DNA from: Lasiodiplodia sp. COLG20
Lineage: Eukaryota; Ascomycota; Dothideomycetes; Botryosphaeriales; Botryosphaeriaceae
DNA: 64,000 nt
Assembly (NCBI GenBank): GCA_009801085.1
Contig: VNWV01000007.1
Location: 1 to 64,000 of the forward strand
Direction: 5' to 3'
Shown: positions 32,722 to 44,650 of the stretch, piece by piece
How positions within the stretch are numbered: position 1 is the first letter of the stretch
Layout of the letters: each line of letters starts with the position of its first letter
The notes under the pieces: generated by a model
Database searches by the model: none
What the model was told of the DNA's origin: nothing
Seen by the model: the letters and a program-made list of their open reading frames with translations, nothing else
Position numbers and translations under genes: made by a program

Positions 32722-35700
32722 CTACTGTTCAAGAGAAGAGAGCAGGTCGCTGCCCATAAAAGCGCTGATCATCTGGCGATTGCTCTCGCTCACAGAGCCG
32801 TCCCGCCAGGCTGTCCGCAACTGCGTGAAAGCAGGTCCGTCGTGATCAGCTTCCGTCATAACGATGTCGAGGTAATGACGGGCGACTCGCTGCCGCATAT
32901 CGCTTTGGCTTGACAGCGCCTCGCCGTAGTACTTGACCAGGCACCTCATGCCCACGTCGGAAGAACGCTGAGCAATGTCCTCGAAAGCAAGCCGCCGGAA
33001 GTCGTCGTACATGCCGGTGTTGAAGTTTCGAATGAGAAAATGAGACCAAAATTGATAAAGCACAACCATGTCGTAAGGGCAATTCCCGATCGGCACAGCT
33101 TCGCGTTGTTTGAGCGCTGACCTGTACAGCTCGGTGTAGAGAACGACGTTGGCATCATGAGGGAGAGATTCAGACTGGACCGGGTGCTCTTGATCCTTGA
33201 CCCAGAAAAGCCGCATTGCAGAACTACCAGATTGTGAAGAGGGACTTTTTGATCTCGTGAGGACGTCCGATTGACGAGCCTCATTCCTGATCGTGCTGTT
33301 AGCACGAAACAGCTCCCTTGGCGCGTGCACGGTTGAGCTTACGCTTCCACAGGGCCGTGACCATTGGTCTCCGGTCCAGTCTGCTTGGCGTCGACCTTGT
33401 GCAGCTCCTCCGCAATGGATTTGCTGTCGATCGAGCCGTCGGAAAAGGTGCGAGATCCCTCGGAATGGAAAGCCGGCTGCTTTTCTGGAGCTTGCTCGTG
33501 CTTTCGAACGATGACGGTAAGACCCTTGGTCTGGGTATTCGAGAACGAATCCGCCTCAGGGTTGACTCCATTCGGAGGCGCATTGGGAGCAAACGCAGGG
33601 ACAGCGCCGACGTTCATGGACGAGAATTGAGATGCGCCGCCCTCAGGATAGTGGCCACCGTTGGGTAGCTCAGAACCAGCCGGACCACCGTTGACGGGAG
33701 AAACACCCTGTGCGATGCCGTTGAGAGGCTGAAAAGCGCCGCCGTGGCTGGGGCTGGTGGGCACATCCACCGGCGAACCGGGGAACTGCATCACATACCG
33801 AGCATCGACTGGCGGCGGCACCGGAACCGTCGGCTGGTGCAGTTCATTGGGACCGTCGTTCTGAGCAGAGGCATCACGCTCGCCCGTCGTCAAAACCCAC
33901 TGCTCCCAGCCTTCGCGGCGGCGCAGCCTGTCCTTGCCATCTCCGCCAATCTTGTAGTCGATCACGGTCGATTGAGTAATAGCATACTTGATAGTGGAGA
34001 TGTCGGTCGTCAATGACTTGACCCGGTTGAAACCGGCGATGAAGTCGAGGAAAACGAACCCCTGGGAATCCATGTGCTTGCGCATGAACATGTCCTTGCA
34101 GAGATTGTCAACGGAGAAGTAGTACTCCCTACATTCAAGTCAGCATTGGTGGGCCACCGAGTCCAAGGTTTAGATAAACGTACAATTGCATCTGTACTGT
34201 CCGGGCAAGGTGGTAGGGGTCAGCCATGTAAGGCGTATACGGCATGGCACTCATGGGCGGCATTGGATAATCGTAAACACCACCATTCATGTAAGTCTGC
34301 AGCGGAGGCAGCGCCTGGCCGTTCGAGTAACCGGGATGAGGGCGACCATAAATCGAATCGGTCTGGAGCGACTGGGCGCGTCCACCACGATAACCGCGCT
34401 GCTGCTGCTGCTGCTGCTGCTGCGCACCCTGGCCGAAGAAAGTGTGAGACTCGAAATTCGGTGGTGATCGAGGAATCGAGAATGAGGCGTGGCCGTTGGG
34501 AAAACTGCCATGGTGGCCATTCTGGTAGGCGTGGTTGCCGTTTCGTCCACGCATGCTGCCACGCCCACGGTTTTCGCCGCGCTCACGACCAGAACCGTAC
34601 TGGCCATTACGGCGCTCAGGCCCGCCAGAGCGAGCAGGAGCTGGCTGGCTATCGCCCTGGGAGAATGACCTGCGACGGCCTTGTTCTGGAAAAAAAAAAA
34701 CTTAGTAGTCCGTTCTCAACCAGCGAAAGAAAAAGGAAAAAAGACACCATAATGGGATAGCATAACTGACCTTCTGACTGCTGCACAGCTGTAGAGCCTC
34801 TCCGACCAGTGGTATCCGAAGGCGACACTGAACCATCGTCTTTACGCCTTTCGGCGCTAGACTGGTCAAACTTACGGTTGACCTTTTGACGTGGAGCGGT
34901 GTTGCCGCGCTGCGCATTGGTGGATCCCGAAACGGATCCCACAGGACCGTCGCCGTTCGAGGAGCGTGCTGCCTGAGCACTTGCCTCAGTTCTCTGAGTC
35001 TCGGCCACCGGGCCAGCGGCCGAGCCAACACTGGAGGTTCTCTTCGTTCTAGCGGGCAACGCATCCTGGGTGGCGCCATCGGCCCTTCCACGTCGAGACT
35101 GCTCGCCAGCTGTAGACGCAGGGTCCTTGTCGGCGCCGGACGCGCCATTCACGACTCCGGCGGGACGACCTCCGACCTGAGCACCACCACGGCCGCCGGC
35201 ACGTCCTCCCCTCCTGGCTCCGGTATTTGGCATTGGCGTGCTGAAAACGACCGAGGGAGTGTAGGGCAGTGATACCCATTCGCTCTTGCCCTTTGGCGCT
35301 GGAGCAGCTGGGCGGTCCTTGTCTGACTTTTCGGTTTTCTCTTGAGCCTTCCTTCGGTCCTCGCCCTGAACATCTTCAGGTGTCGGCCATGATTCCTGGT
35401 CTTTCACAGGAGGCTGTGGAATGCCGCTGTGCTGGACCCCCCTCTTTGCCCTCGGGGCATCGCCCTGTGCCCGACGGCTGGACTGATCCTCATCCCTGCC
35501 CTTGCTGCCCACAGCCTTGCCACCGTCAATCTCATCGTCCTTGGCCTTCCTTGCGGCATTGGCCTTTGACTCGCCAGCCTTGTTGGGAGACGTTTGCGCG
35601 GGTGACTTGGCTGCGGAAGCAGCCGGCTTGACAGCAGGAGCAGCAGTGCCGACTTTGGACTTGGCGGCATTGGCTTCTGCCCTCTGTTTCCAGATGTTGA

Positions 35701-36184
35701 CCTGAGGGATGGGGGCTTCTTGAAGCGGCTTGGGCGGAGCCTTCTCCTTCTTCTCCTTCTTTTCCTTGCCCTGCTTCTTCTCTGGGCTAGCATCTCCTTG
35801 GTCGTTTGGCTTCTCGGCAGTGTTGGAAGCTTGCGACTTGTTGTCCCACGTAGACTCAGACGAGGCATTGGGGACCGAAGAGGTGTCATCCTCCTTCGTT
35901 GTTGTCGAGGCAGCGACGCTGGGTGACGAGACGCCGGAATCGCCAGGTTGCTGGGCCTGGTTCTGGATTCCGTTGGCGACGGCTTCGTCCATCTTGGCTG
36001 CAGCCTCTGCGCCGTTCTCGAGAGCGCGACTGCCAGCCTCACCTTCGTCCGCCCAATTTATGCCCGTGGGTTCCGTAGCGAGGGCCGGGGTGGTGGTGCC
36101 GGACGCTGCCTTGGACTGTGATGCCGGGGTGGCAGTCGTAGACATGCCCTTGGCTGCTTGTGCGTACGAAAACGTCGATGCCAT
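32722..36184 (-). CDS. LARP1-like La-domain RNA-binding protein
   Basis: Four exons (34771-36184, 34184-34685, 33343-34128, 32722-33295) give 1091 aa. A long disordered N-terminal half is rich in Ala, Ser, Lys and Gln and contains a W-rich NIWKQRAEAN motif, then RGG-type stretches and a poly-Gln run of 8. The La motif follows (LEYYFSVDNLCKDMFMRKHM, GFVFLDFIAGFNRVKSLT). The C-terminal region (RLFWVKDQEHPVQSE, NVVLYTELYRSALKQREAVP, FWSHFLIRNFN) resembles the LARP1-type conserved end in fungi. The family binds mRNA 5' or 3' ends and controls translation and stability of ribosomal-protein mRNAs in the cytoplasm. The joint before the La motif (QL-EYYF) restores the conserved sequence. Which La-related subfamily it belongs to would need a tree. 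Confidence 0.88.
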
Positions 36185-37499
36185 ACTGAACGCCGGTGAT
36201 TCCGCACAGGCGCGAAGGGGTATTGAAAGTCAGTAGAAAAAAAGAAAAGCTGGAAACACCTCAGCGGTTCCTGGCAGGCCGCGGGTTGAGAGCGTCCGGA
36301 GAGGTGTGCTGCGCTTGACCTCCCCGCACCAGACAAGCTTGTGCAATGGGGCCCGGCAGGTGGCGTTGGCTGGGTGGAGCCTGCGCGGGATGTGGGCTGC
36401 GCGGGGCAGATGCGATGCAGGCGGCGACGCTGGAGTTCCCGCAGCTGCGCTGAGAAGCGGGCGAGAAAGTCAGCGAAAATGACGGGTGTGAGCAGCAGGC
36501 GGGCGGGGGCGCAGTGTGCGGAGGCCGAAGCGCGATGCGGAGGAGTTGGAGAGAGGTTGCCACGAACCTGGGGCTGGGGCAAAATTGTCGTGTGGTGGTG
36601 AATTGGCCTGGTACCGGTTGGCAGAGCGGGCTACGATGACGGTGCTCCAGGCACGACCGACGGATCAGCCGCGGCGGGTGGGCAGCAGGACGAGCGGAAA
36701 GGAAAACGTCGGCGACGCCGTGGACGGCCGGTGGAAGGCGACTCTGGCAGCTCGCAGACGGGGGGAAGAGAGTGAGGTTGAAAGGTACGAGCAGCAGCAG
36801 CAGCGTAATTTGCACAGTGAACGAAAGTTTTAGGCCGCAGCCGAGAAAGGCCCATGGGCCATCCATCATTCCTGGTGCCGTCCAACGCCCGCCGCACCAC
36901 AACGCTCCGCCCACGGCACATAGCTACGCATGCGCTGGTTGTCCGCGCCGCACACGACGCCCTCCTTCGTCTTCGCCGCCGTCTGATGGCGTTCGTCGCG
37001 CCGCGCTCCGACCCGCGCAACTCAGTCGCGCACCACCGCCCGTCAGCGCGCTCTTCCGGCTTTCCGGCGCTCCAGCCTGCCATGCCGGGCGTGGCCGAAC
37101 GATGCACGACTCCCGCAGCTCCAATTTGTCGCAGGCAGCCGAGGCCGATGGGGGCCATTATTTCTGCGGCCGCACGTGAACCGACGACGCTGAGATGCTG
37201 CCTCCATCCGGACGTCGGCCGACGCTCGCACAGCTTGGCTGCCGCAGAAACCATGGCTCTCCGTTTGCAAAGCTACTGGCTACCCCTCCCGCTCTATTTA
37301 TGTGCTGTCCCGGCCCGCGCGCTGTGCGCCGCGCATGCATGATCGCATGCCCGGGAAGATGACCTCACCGTCTGCCAAGAATGCGATGCGCTGCAGCGGC
37401 AGACGCGTGCCTCCGCCCACGACCACAATATTTATCCGAGCGGGCCAATGCCGTCGCGACGCTCCAGACGTTCCTCGCCCGCGTCCCCATTCTTCGTCT
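36185..37499. other. Intergenic: LARP1-like 5' flank and carboxylesterase 3' flank
   Basis: This 1.3-kb GC-rich stretch holds short random-like ORFs only. The LARP1-like gene probably has a long 5' UTR here. No other feature is visible. Confidence 0.5.
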
Positions 37500-39268
37500 T
37501 CAGTTGAGGAGACTCACCCGCCCAGCGGCAAGCGCGGCGAACACGGCCCCAAGCTGCGCCGGCTCCACGCGCTCCAGCGTCTCCATCTGCGCCGTCCTCC
37601 TTCGAGCTGCGAGCCCGCCCGCGTCCACCTCTCTGCTGATGCCGTGCGGCCCAAATGCGAAGGTCGTGTCTGCCGACCAGGGGGCTTCCCCGTTGACAAA
37701 CGCGATCCACCTCCGCCTCATCTCGTCTCCGACAGCCGCTGCCGCCGGATTGAATGACAGATCCAGCCCGCCAAACAGCAGCACCAGATCGATGGCGTGG
37801 TGCGCCCTGCTGCTGGCCTGCCATGGGTTGGCCTGGTCAACCGCGTAACCGTATACAGGCAAGCCGCCCGCCCGCCACGCCCTGCTGAGCTTCCTGATCG
37901 GCCATGAGAAGCGCGTGTCGTTGATGAAGTCGAGCGCCCCTGTCTTGCTCGGCGTCGCCCGCGACCCGGTTATGTTGTATGCCCGCCGCAGCTCTCCGCT
38001 GTGCTCGCCTGCCAAATTAAACGCGTCCACAATCATTTGAGGCGTCAATGCCTCGATGCCGTTTCGCCAAAGAATCGACTACGGTGCGTTAGCGTGGCCA
38101 CGCGCCAGTTTTCTCGTAACCTCACCTCATACTCAACATCTCCGATCAGCAGGCTGCTGGCATTTCCTGTCCGCGTCCACTCACTCAACTCAGGCTCGTC
38201 GGGGCTCTGCTGAAGCCACATGCTGACCACGTTTGCTTCTGTGAGCGCCTCAATTATCTGCTCGGCAGTTGCGGTCCTGAGCGACGACCCGATCCTCGCT
38301 AGTTTCGCCTCGATTGGAGCAACGATCGCCGCTTCGTTCGAGAGAGGTCGCGGTGGTGACATTTCAAGCGTGCCGGACATGAGAATTGCTCTCTTGACCG
38401 GCGCATTCTCCACCACATGCGCATGCGCATATACTGCGCCTGCGCTCTCTCCGGCGACCGTGAAATTTTCCTGCTCATTTGTTAGTGCTGACCCGACCTT
38501 CGAGAGACTGTCCTCACAGGGTCTCCGCCAAACCCAGCGATATGTTTCTTGACCCAGTCGATTGCGAGCCTTTGGTCCTTCAAGGCAAGGTTTCTCGGAC
38601 CGTTGCCGTCTCCAAAGGCAAAAATGTTTAAGCGGTATTGCATGGCTACCACAATTACGGGCTTCGACTCCTGCACAGAGGTTTCGACAATCTTGCACGT
38701 ATCTTGTGCGCTCAGCTTTAGCCACGTAGCACAGTTCAATGCACTCACCACAGATTCCAGACGCCGCAGAGCCAAACGTCATTACTTGAGAACCACCTAA
38801 GATGACTCGTTTCAGTCCCGAACCTTCGATATCGCCAGGCACGCCAGCGCATTTCAGAGAGATAAGAAAGTTCCTCAAACCACACTCACCATGAATCCAC
38901 ACCATAACCGGCAGCAGTCCCTCCCTCTTCCTTTCCTCCACCCGTGCCTCCGACGCCGGCATCGAAATATCCAAATTCAAGCACTCGAACTCATCCTCCC
39001 TCTCACGCGGCAGTTTCACGTCTTCGGGCAGCCGCAGCAAATACCCAACGTCAAAAGCCTGCTGCGGACACCGCGGTCCGTACTCCTTGCAATCTACGTT
39101 CGCGCCCGCCCAGTCATCCACCGCGATGGGCGCTGCGAACCGCGCGGGCACATGGCCGTACTTGATGCCGCGAAACTGCAACACGTCGGCGCTGCCACGG
39201 CGAAGGACGCCATGCAGGGTCGCGTTAAGGGTTGAGTGCTTGATGGTGGTTGTCATGTGGAGAGACAT
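37500..39268 (-). CDS. Type-B carboxylesterase / alpha-beta hydrolase
   Basis: A multi-exon gene from ATG 39268 (MSLHMTTTIKHS) to TGA-type stop at 37500. Family marks are VLQFRGIKYGHVPARFAAP, DEFECLNLDISMP, the oxyanion loop WIHGGGS formed across the first intron, VVAMQYRLNIFAFG, the nucleophile elbow FTVAGESAGAVYAH, and a catalytic His region (SSRAHHAIDLVLLFGG). There is no clear signal peptide at the chosen start, so the protein is probably intracellular. The cholinesterase-like fold is widely used for xenobiotic and ester breakdown in fungi, and the substrate is unknown. An upstream in-frame ATG at 39484 would add about 70 residues of non-homologous sequence. Internal exon joints are partly inferred. 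Confidence 0.85.
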
Positions 39269-40175
39269 CGCCGTGTGTTTGTTGTTGCTTTGCTTGTGTG
39301 CGTGGAGACTTGGCAGTTTCAAAGTAGGTTTTTTTTTTTCTTGATTTGTTACTGGAGCAAGGCGTGGTAGCGGAGCTAGTATTTTATATGTAGTTCTAAT
39401 GTTGAGAGATGGCTCCTGCTCATCGGCAGTTGCAGTTAGTACATACTGCCCCCTCCCCCCGCTCTCGTCGGAAAGTATTGACATGCTCGCTTATTGCTGC
39501 CGCACGTGCATTATGTTAATCCCCCGCAGCATTTCGTGACGAGGGGACGATGTGGGTGAAGGTGGGGTAATGTTACTTTTCGCGTGGGGTAAAGGGGATG
39601 ATGAGCATGGGCCGATCATACTGGAGGTTGCTCCTCACCACGTATTCGGAGTAGCTCCCGATCCTAGAACAATGGTATATTGTGATATCTGGCAAGCATT
39701 CATTCACAGACGTGCTTTGTGAATCCAGACTAGCGTCTTCGGGATTCCGCAACAGATCGTCACTGGCATGTCATCCACATTTTGCTTGTATCATCTACTG
39801 TCTGGCGCTGAAACCGAATGCAGAATACACAGACCGATGTTCATTTCAATGCTTGCATGAAGTACTGATGTGCAAGTGTTTTGCTATTAGGGCTTTGAAA
39901 GTTGGACAAAAATGGAAACAGAAAGAGAGAAAAGAAAAAAAGATGCCGTTCTCGCCGGCGCTCTGAGACGAGGAATGGAAAATTGAGAGGAAGTGGCACT
40001 ACCGCCTCCGGGATCCCGAGGGCTCAAAAGTGCGAGTCGCTGCCGAATAAGAAGCTCGTTCGGCATGCTTTCGTATCTATATCCCTTCCGCTGCGCCCCA
40101 CAATGCTCCGAGAAAAGTGCCATGGCTTTATCACCACGAACATGAAATTAGTCGCGCCTTTTGATTTCTACTCTT
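39269..40175. other. Intergenic: carboxylesterase promoter, methyltransferase 3' flank
   Basis: This 0.9-kb spacer shows no credible gene or RNA. The plus strand has a T run (39328-39339) just upstream of the esterase start. Confidence 0.5.
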
Positions 40176-41927
40176 CTAAAGCCATAGGTGTTTCCTGCAT
40201 TTACGAGAACCGCAGAGGCACTGAATCGGCTTCAGACCTCCCTCGTTTCGTTCGTCCGGGTCGACCTCTTCATCGTCGGGTTCGTCTTTGTCGAGATAGT
40301 CGAAAGTAAGCTCCTCGTTGGGTGCAATATCGCGAATGGCGAAAAAGGCAATCTCATAAACCTTTGGATCGTGGCGGTTGTATGATACGACGTATTGGCG
40401 ACAATTTGGCTCACAAGAGTGATTCATGAAGCGCGTTGGCCCGCCCTTGAATTCCCCGTCAATAACGTAGAGTTCCTCCTGCGGGATACCCTCGGCCTCA
40501 GCGAATTTGTCCAATGAGTACAGGTACGAATCCTTGGTGCCATTGCGCGTGCTCTTCTCCCGGCGGTTGGCTTCCTCGTCGGTGATGATTTCGCCTCTAT
40601 ACGTGTCGATGAACTGGCCGGTTCGGAGCCCATCCTTGCAGCGGAGGCCCCAGCCTCGATTGTCGGGCGTCTTGAAGATTTCCAGTCGGACCTGTCGTCC
40701 TTTCTGGACGACACGGGTCTTGCAACCGGGTCCACAGTTGCAGTTCTCGTTACATTCGTAGATTGGATAGCGGCGGTCGAGGTAGAAGGGGACAAGGCAT
40801 CCTGCCTTTTCGGCGCTGGTGCGCGGCCCGCTCGAGAAGTACGGAAACTTCTTGGGCAGTCCAGCGGTGTCTCCAAACCCGCCGCTCGCCTTGATTGCCT
40901 CCCATCGATCCCGCTCCTCGGGCAACATTCTTTCAGTGTCATTCACGGCGGCGTACTCCAAACAGTCGCATTTTTTACTGTACTCGCACCCCATGTTTTG
41001 GCCCATATGGGCCTTACACTTGGTGCAACCCGTCCTGGTGGCGGGGTCCGCAGCGAAAACGCCCTCACCTAGGATGTTCTGCCGGATGAATTCGAAGCCT
41101 AGCGGCGGCGAGGTGTCATCGATTGTGTTCACCAGTGAGATCTTGGGGCCAGGTAGGCTGTCTAGGCGTCTCATGATTTCTGCACGCACTTTCGCCGCCG
41201 CCGCCGTCGTGCCTGCGGTTTTTGCAGCGGCTATCATTGCTGGTGTGGGCACATTCCGGACGTCAATGCGATGTGGCGCCGAAGGGGATTGCACGGCTAG
41301 GGTGCGGCCGTCTTCAACCACAAGATAGCCATTGTAGACCCTGATCTCAGGTTCGTCACGTGTAGTCGTAGAAGCTTGCGAGATTGCGGGCGAGTTTAGA
41401 CGTGAGTTTGACGATGTCGACGAGTCGTCGCGCAGGCGTTCTGCAGGGGAGGCGCGAGCTTCGTGTTCGCCAGTGGCGTGCTTGCGCTTTTTGCGACGTG
41501 AGGGCCTGCAGTCACGTGATTAATAGAACGGTTGGACGAGGTGAAGCGACAGCAGCGTACGTGAGTAGGCTCTCCAGGTAAGCTTGCAGATGCTGGACAC
41601 ATGTATCTAGCTCTGATATGCTATGCCAGGAAAAAGGCACGTCTTTGGCCCCGGATGGACCTCCTTCGGACGCCCATCGCAGAAGGTACTCCTCTTGGCC
41701 CTAGATTGCGGTCAGCATTGATGCTGCGCCATCCTGGACAAGGGTTGCTAGCTTACCTCGCTACTACCATGACGGTGGGACACAATCTCCTCCACCTAGG
41801 GCCTGTTAGTAACGCGCTCGACGCGTGGTAAAGCTCGCGTAAGGGCGCGTATCCCGGCAAGACGCCGGACAGAGTAACATACCTCACTGCCTAGGACAGG
41901 CCGCGCAATGAGCACATGCGCATCCAT
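40176..41927 (-). CDS. Histone H3K9 methyltransferase (Clr4/DIM-5/KMT1) with N-terminal chromodomain
   Basis: Four exons (41883-41927, 41757-41795, 41561-41700, 40176-41505) give 517 aa. Exons 1-3 encode a chromodomain at about residues 14-72 (SEVEEIVSHRHGSSE, GQEEYLLRWASEG, FSWHSISELDTCVQHLQAYL). A basic/Ser-rich linker (PSRRKKRKHATGEHE) follows. The pre-SET zinc cluster (CTKCKAHMGQNMGCEYSKKC, YECNENCNCGPGCKTRVVQ), SET core (NRGWGLRCKDG, RFMNHSCEPNCRQYV, NEELTFDY) and post-SET CLCGSRKCRKHLWL are all intact. The enzyme makes H3K9 methylation, the heterochromatin mark that recruits HP1 and DNA methylation in fungi. Intron 1 has a perfect TACTAAC branch. The start is the first ATG after an in-frame stop. 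The long exon alone contains a complete SET module, which could be mistaken for the whole gene. Confidence 0.93.
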
Positions 41928-42560
41928 TAAGCGTAGACCTAATTAAATACATTAGTATAATACTAGCTAAAAGAACGTACTAATCGAAAGGTTTATCCAG
42001 AAAGAATCTAAAAGCTTTTTCCTTCTTTTTTTTTACGCGTCTTTAAAAGAGAATATATTAAAATCTAGTAAGAAAAGTAGTACTTACTTAGTAAAGATCT
42101 TTAAAGTCTTTATAAGAGGGGGTTTAGTCTAAGATAAAGAAAAAATCTACGTAGTTTAGAATATCTTATTCTACGCGAAAGAGCTTATTAAGCGAAGCTA
42201 GTCTACGCTAAGCTTAATATAGCTAGACTTCTTTTTAAAAGTCTAGATATATTTTTTTTCTAAGATTTAAAAGTACTTAATCATTTTTATAGACTAAAAA
42301 TAAAAGATAGAATTATTAATAAGAGGTTATACTAATTGTAAAAGCGAATTTATATAAAAAAGCTATTTATAATAATAAGTCACGTGGTATTCTTAAGATA
42401 ACGATAGTTATTAAAGGCCGAAGGTCTAAACGTAACTAACTTTATTTTAAAGATAAATAACGTAGTCTTTTTTAATAAATTTTAAGTCTGTTTGAAGATA
42501 GTTTATCTCTTTAAAGTTTTTAATTCGGTATAGAAGTAACACATATTACTTAAGGGTAAT
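41928..42560. repeat. AT-rich, RIP-like island
   Basis: About 630 bp is strikingly rich in A+T (roughly three quarters or more in many lines) and dense in TpA steps, whereas both flanks return abruptly to GC-rich sequence. No ORF survives. This is what a repeat fragment mutated by repeat-induced point mutation looks like. The original element cannot be recognised by eye. Confidence 0.7.
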
Positions 42561-43192
42561 CTAAGTATTATCTTGGTGCAGGCGGATGACAGCGAATGAG
42601 CTTCAACGCGAATGTCTTGGCAGTGAGGATCAAAGCAAAAGCAATGATTGATTATTAAGCGGCGCTGGTGTCGGGGAATACAGAGCTGCAGGGATGAGAA
42701 TACACATAGTTGAGAGGCTGCAGTATTAGGACAAGGAGAAGCATACATTCAAAGCATATTCGGCACACGCTATTCGGCTACTTGAGATGTGACTAAGGGT
42801 GCCAGTCTTCCTGGATGCGTTACCCCGCAGGAAAACGCGCCACACCTCGGAGAAAAATGCATCTGGCACGGGACCATTGTGCTGTGACAAAGAGACATTC
42901 ACCGACGAAAGCGGAACTGTTGCCCGCTTCTATTGTGACACGCCACCAACTCAGGTCTAGGCAGACGCGAAAGGGATTCAAGGCCGTTCGTCCGTGCGCC
43001 GCGACATTTATCGCCAGCCAGCAGCGCGCACCCTTTTACAAATCCTTCCACCTCAACCCTTCGACCTGGCGATTGCTCAGAGCATCGCCCGCAAGTCGAG
43101 GCAACAGCAAAACACCCGGCTCCTTTTAATCCTTGCGCAGTGTCGCAACACTTCCAAATCCAATCTACTGATCCGAAAGAGCACGGTGCACA
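42561..43192. other. Intergenic: upstream of the mpaB-like gene
   Basis: About 630 bp of normal composition holds the mpaB-like promoter. I see nothing else in it. Confidence 0.5.
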
Positions 43193-44650
43193 ATGGGCGT
43201 CGAAGACGTTCTGAAGGTGCTATTGGGCAAAGCTAATGTGTCCGCCCTGCGCGACAATGTCCCCGGCTTCGTTGAAACCCACCCCAAGCTCGCAATTGGC
43301 GCCTCTGTGCTACTTTGCTACACGCTGCTATGCAAGGCTCTACGTTTTCAGCGGCTGCGCAAGATGCAGTCCAAGTACCCGTACAAGACGCGGGGTGACA
43401 TGGCGCGCATGACAAATGAAGAGGCCCAAGAGATCCAGAAAGAGCTCATCCAATGCGAATTTCCGTTCACCATGAACAAGGCACTGCAGTTTGCCTTGTT
43501 TCGCACGTACGGCATCCCGACCATCAGTAGGTTGCTTGTGCAGACTCAGCAGCTCTCTGAGAAGGAACATGCACCCAGGGTAAGTACTGCGCCAAGCATT
43601 TGGGAGAAGAGGTCACTAAGGCGGCCTCCAGCGCTACGTCGATACCGAAGTGCTGATCCAGGACTTTATCGCCAACTCTCCGGAATCAGAACGTGCCAAT
43701 GCCGCCATTGCGCGTATGAATTACTTGCACAGCCTATACCGCAAATCCGGCAAGATCTCGAACGGCGACTTGCTGTACACGCTGGCACTGTTCGCGCTTG
43801 AGCCAAAGAACTGGATCAATCGCTACGAATGGCGTAAGCTTACCGACCTCGAAATATGCGCGCTCGGCACCTTCTGGAAGTCCATTGGCGATGCTATGGA
43901 AATCTCCTACGAGGAACTGCCGGGCTCAACGGAGGGTTGGAAGGACGGGATCCAGTGGATCGACGAGGTTGCGAAGTGGAGTGAAGCATACGAAAAGAAG
44001 TACATGGTCCCCCACCAGGACAACAAGAAGACAGCCGATGAAACGACTGCCATGTTGCTCTACGATGCTCCCTCGTCCTTACATCCCGTCGGTTTCAAGG
44101 TCGTCTCGGCACTCATGGACGGACGGCTGCGAAAGGCCATGATGTGAGTGCACAAGCCGCTGTGACATGATTTCTGCTAACTCGACCCCAAGGTATCCGG
44201 ATCCGCCTGCCGGCTTGGTCTCGACCATCGATGTTGCGTTCAAGATCCGCGCCGTCTTGCTGAGAAATTTCGCCCTGCCGCGACCACATTTCCTGCGGTC
44301 ACAGAGAATGTCCGATGAACCCAACAAGGATGGGAGATACTACCAGCTTTCCTATGACGTCGATCCCTGGTGAGTCAGTCACGCTGCAAACTGTCGCAAT
44401 ATAGCTGATGATTTGGTCCAGGTACGTTGAAGCAACCTTCGCCAATCGCTGGGCAGCAAAGTCTTGGCTGAAGTGGATGGCGGGTAAACCATATCCAGGA
44501 AGTGCAGGCTTCAAGTCGGAAGGCTATGTTCTCGCAGAGGTTGGACCCAAGAACCTCGAGGGCAAGGGGACAGAGTACGTCACGGAGGCAAAAGAGCGTT
44601 TGCTCAAGCAGGGTCGTGGAGGGTGTCCTTTCGCTGTGGCGAAGAACTAG
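43193..44650 (+). CDS. ER-bound oxygenase of the mpaB / rubber-oxygenase (DUF2236) type
   Basis: Four exons (43193-43579, 43632-44143, 44193-44369, 44422-44650) give 434 aa. A membrane segment lies near residues 29-48 (KLAIGASVLLCYTLLCKAL), followed by a helical core with ARMNYLHSLYRKSGKISNGD, LLYTLALFALEPKNWINRYE and WRKLTDLEICALGTFWKSIG. The protein ends in GGCPFAVAKN, a common end of fungal mpaB-like proteins. Members use a haem-like cofactor site. MpaB of Penicillium cleaves a meroterpenoid chain in the mycophenolic acid pathway. Here no biosynthetic cluster surrounds the gene, so the substrate is unknown. Intron 2 begins inside an ATG-TGA, so retention truncates the protein. The stop codon overlaps that of the convergent JmjC gene. 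Confidence 0.87.

Noticed and set aside
41928..42560. AT-rich island as a centromere or replication origin
   Set aside because: Far too short for a filamentous-fungal centromere, and there is no specific origin motif. A RIP-mutated relic is the simpler reading.
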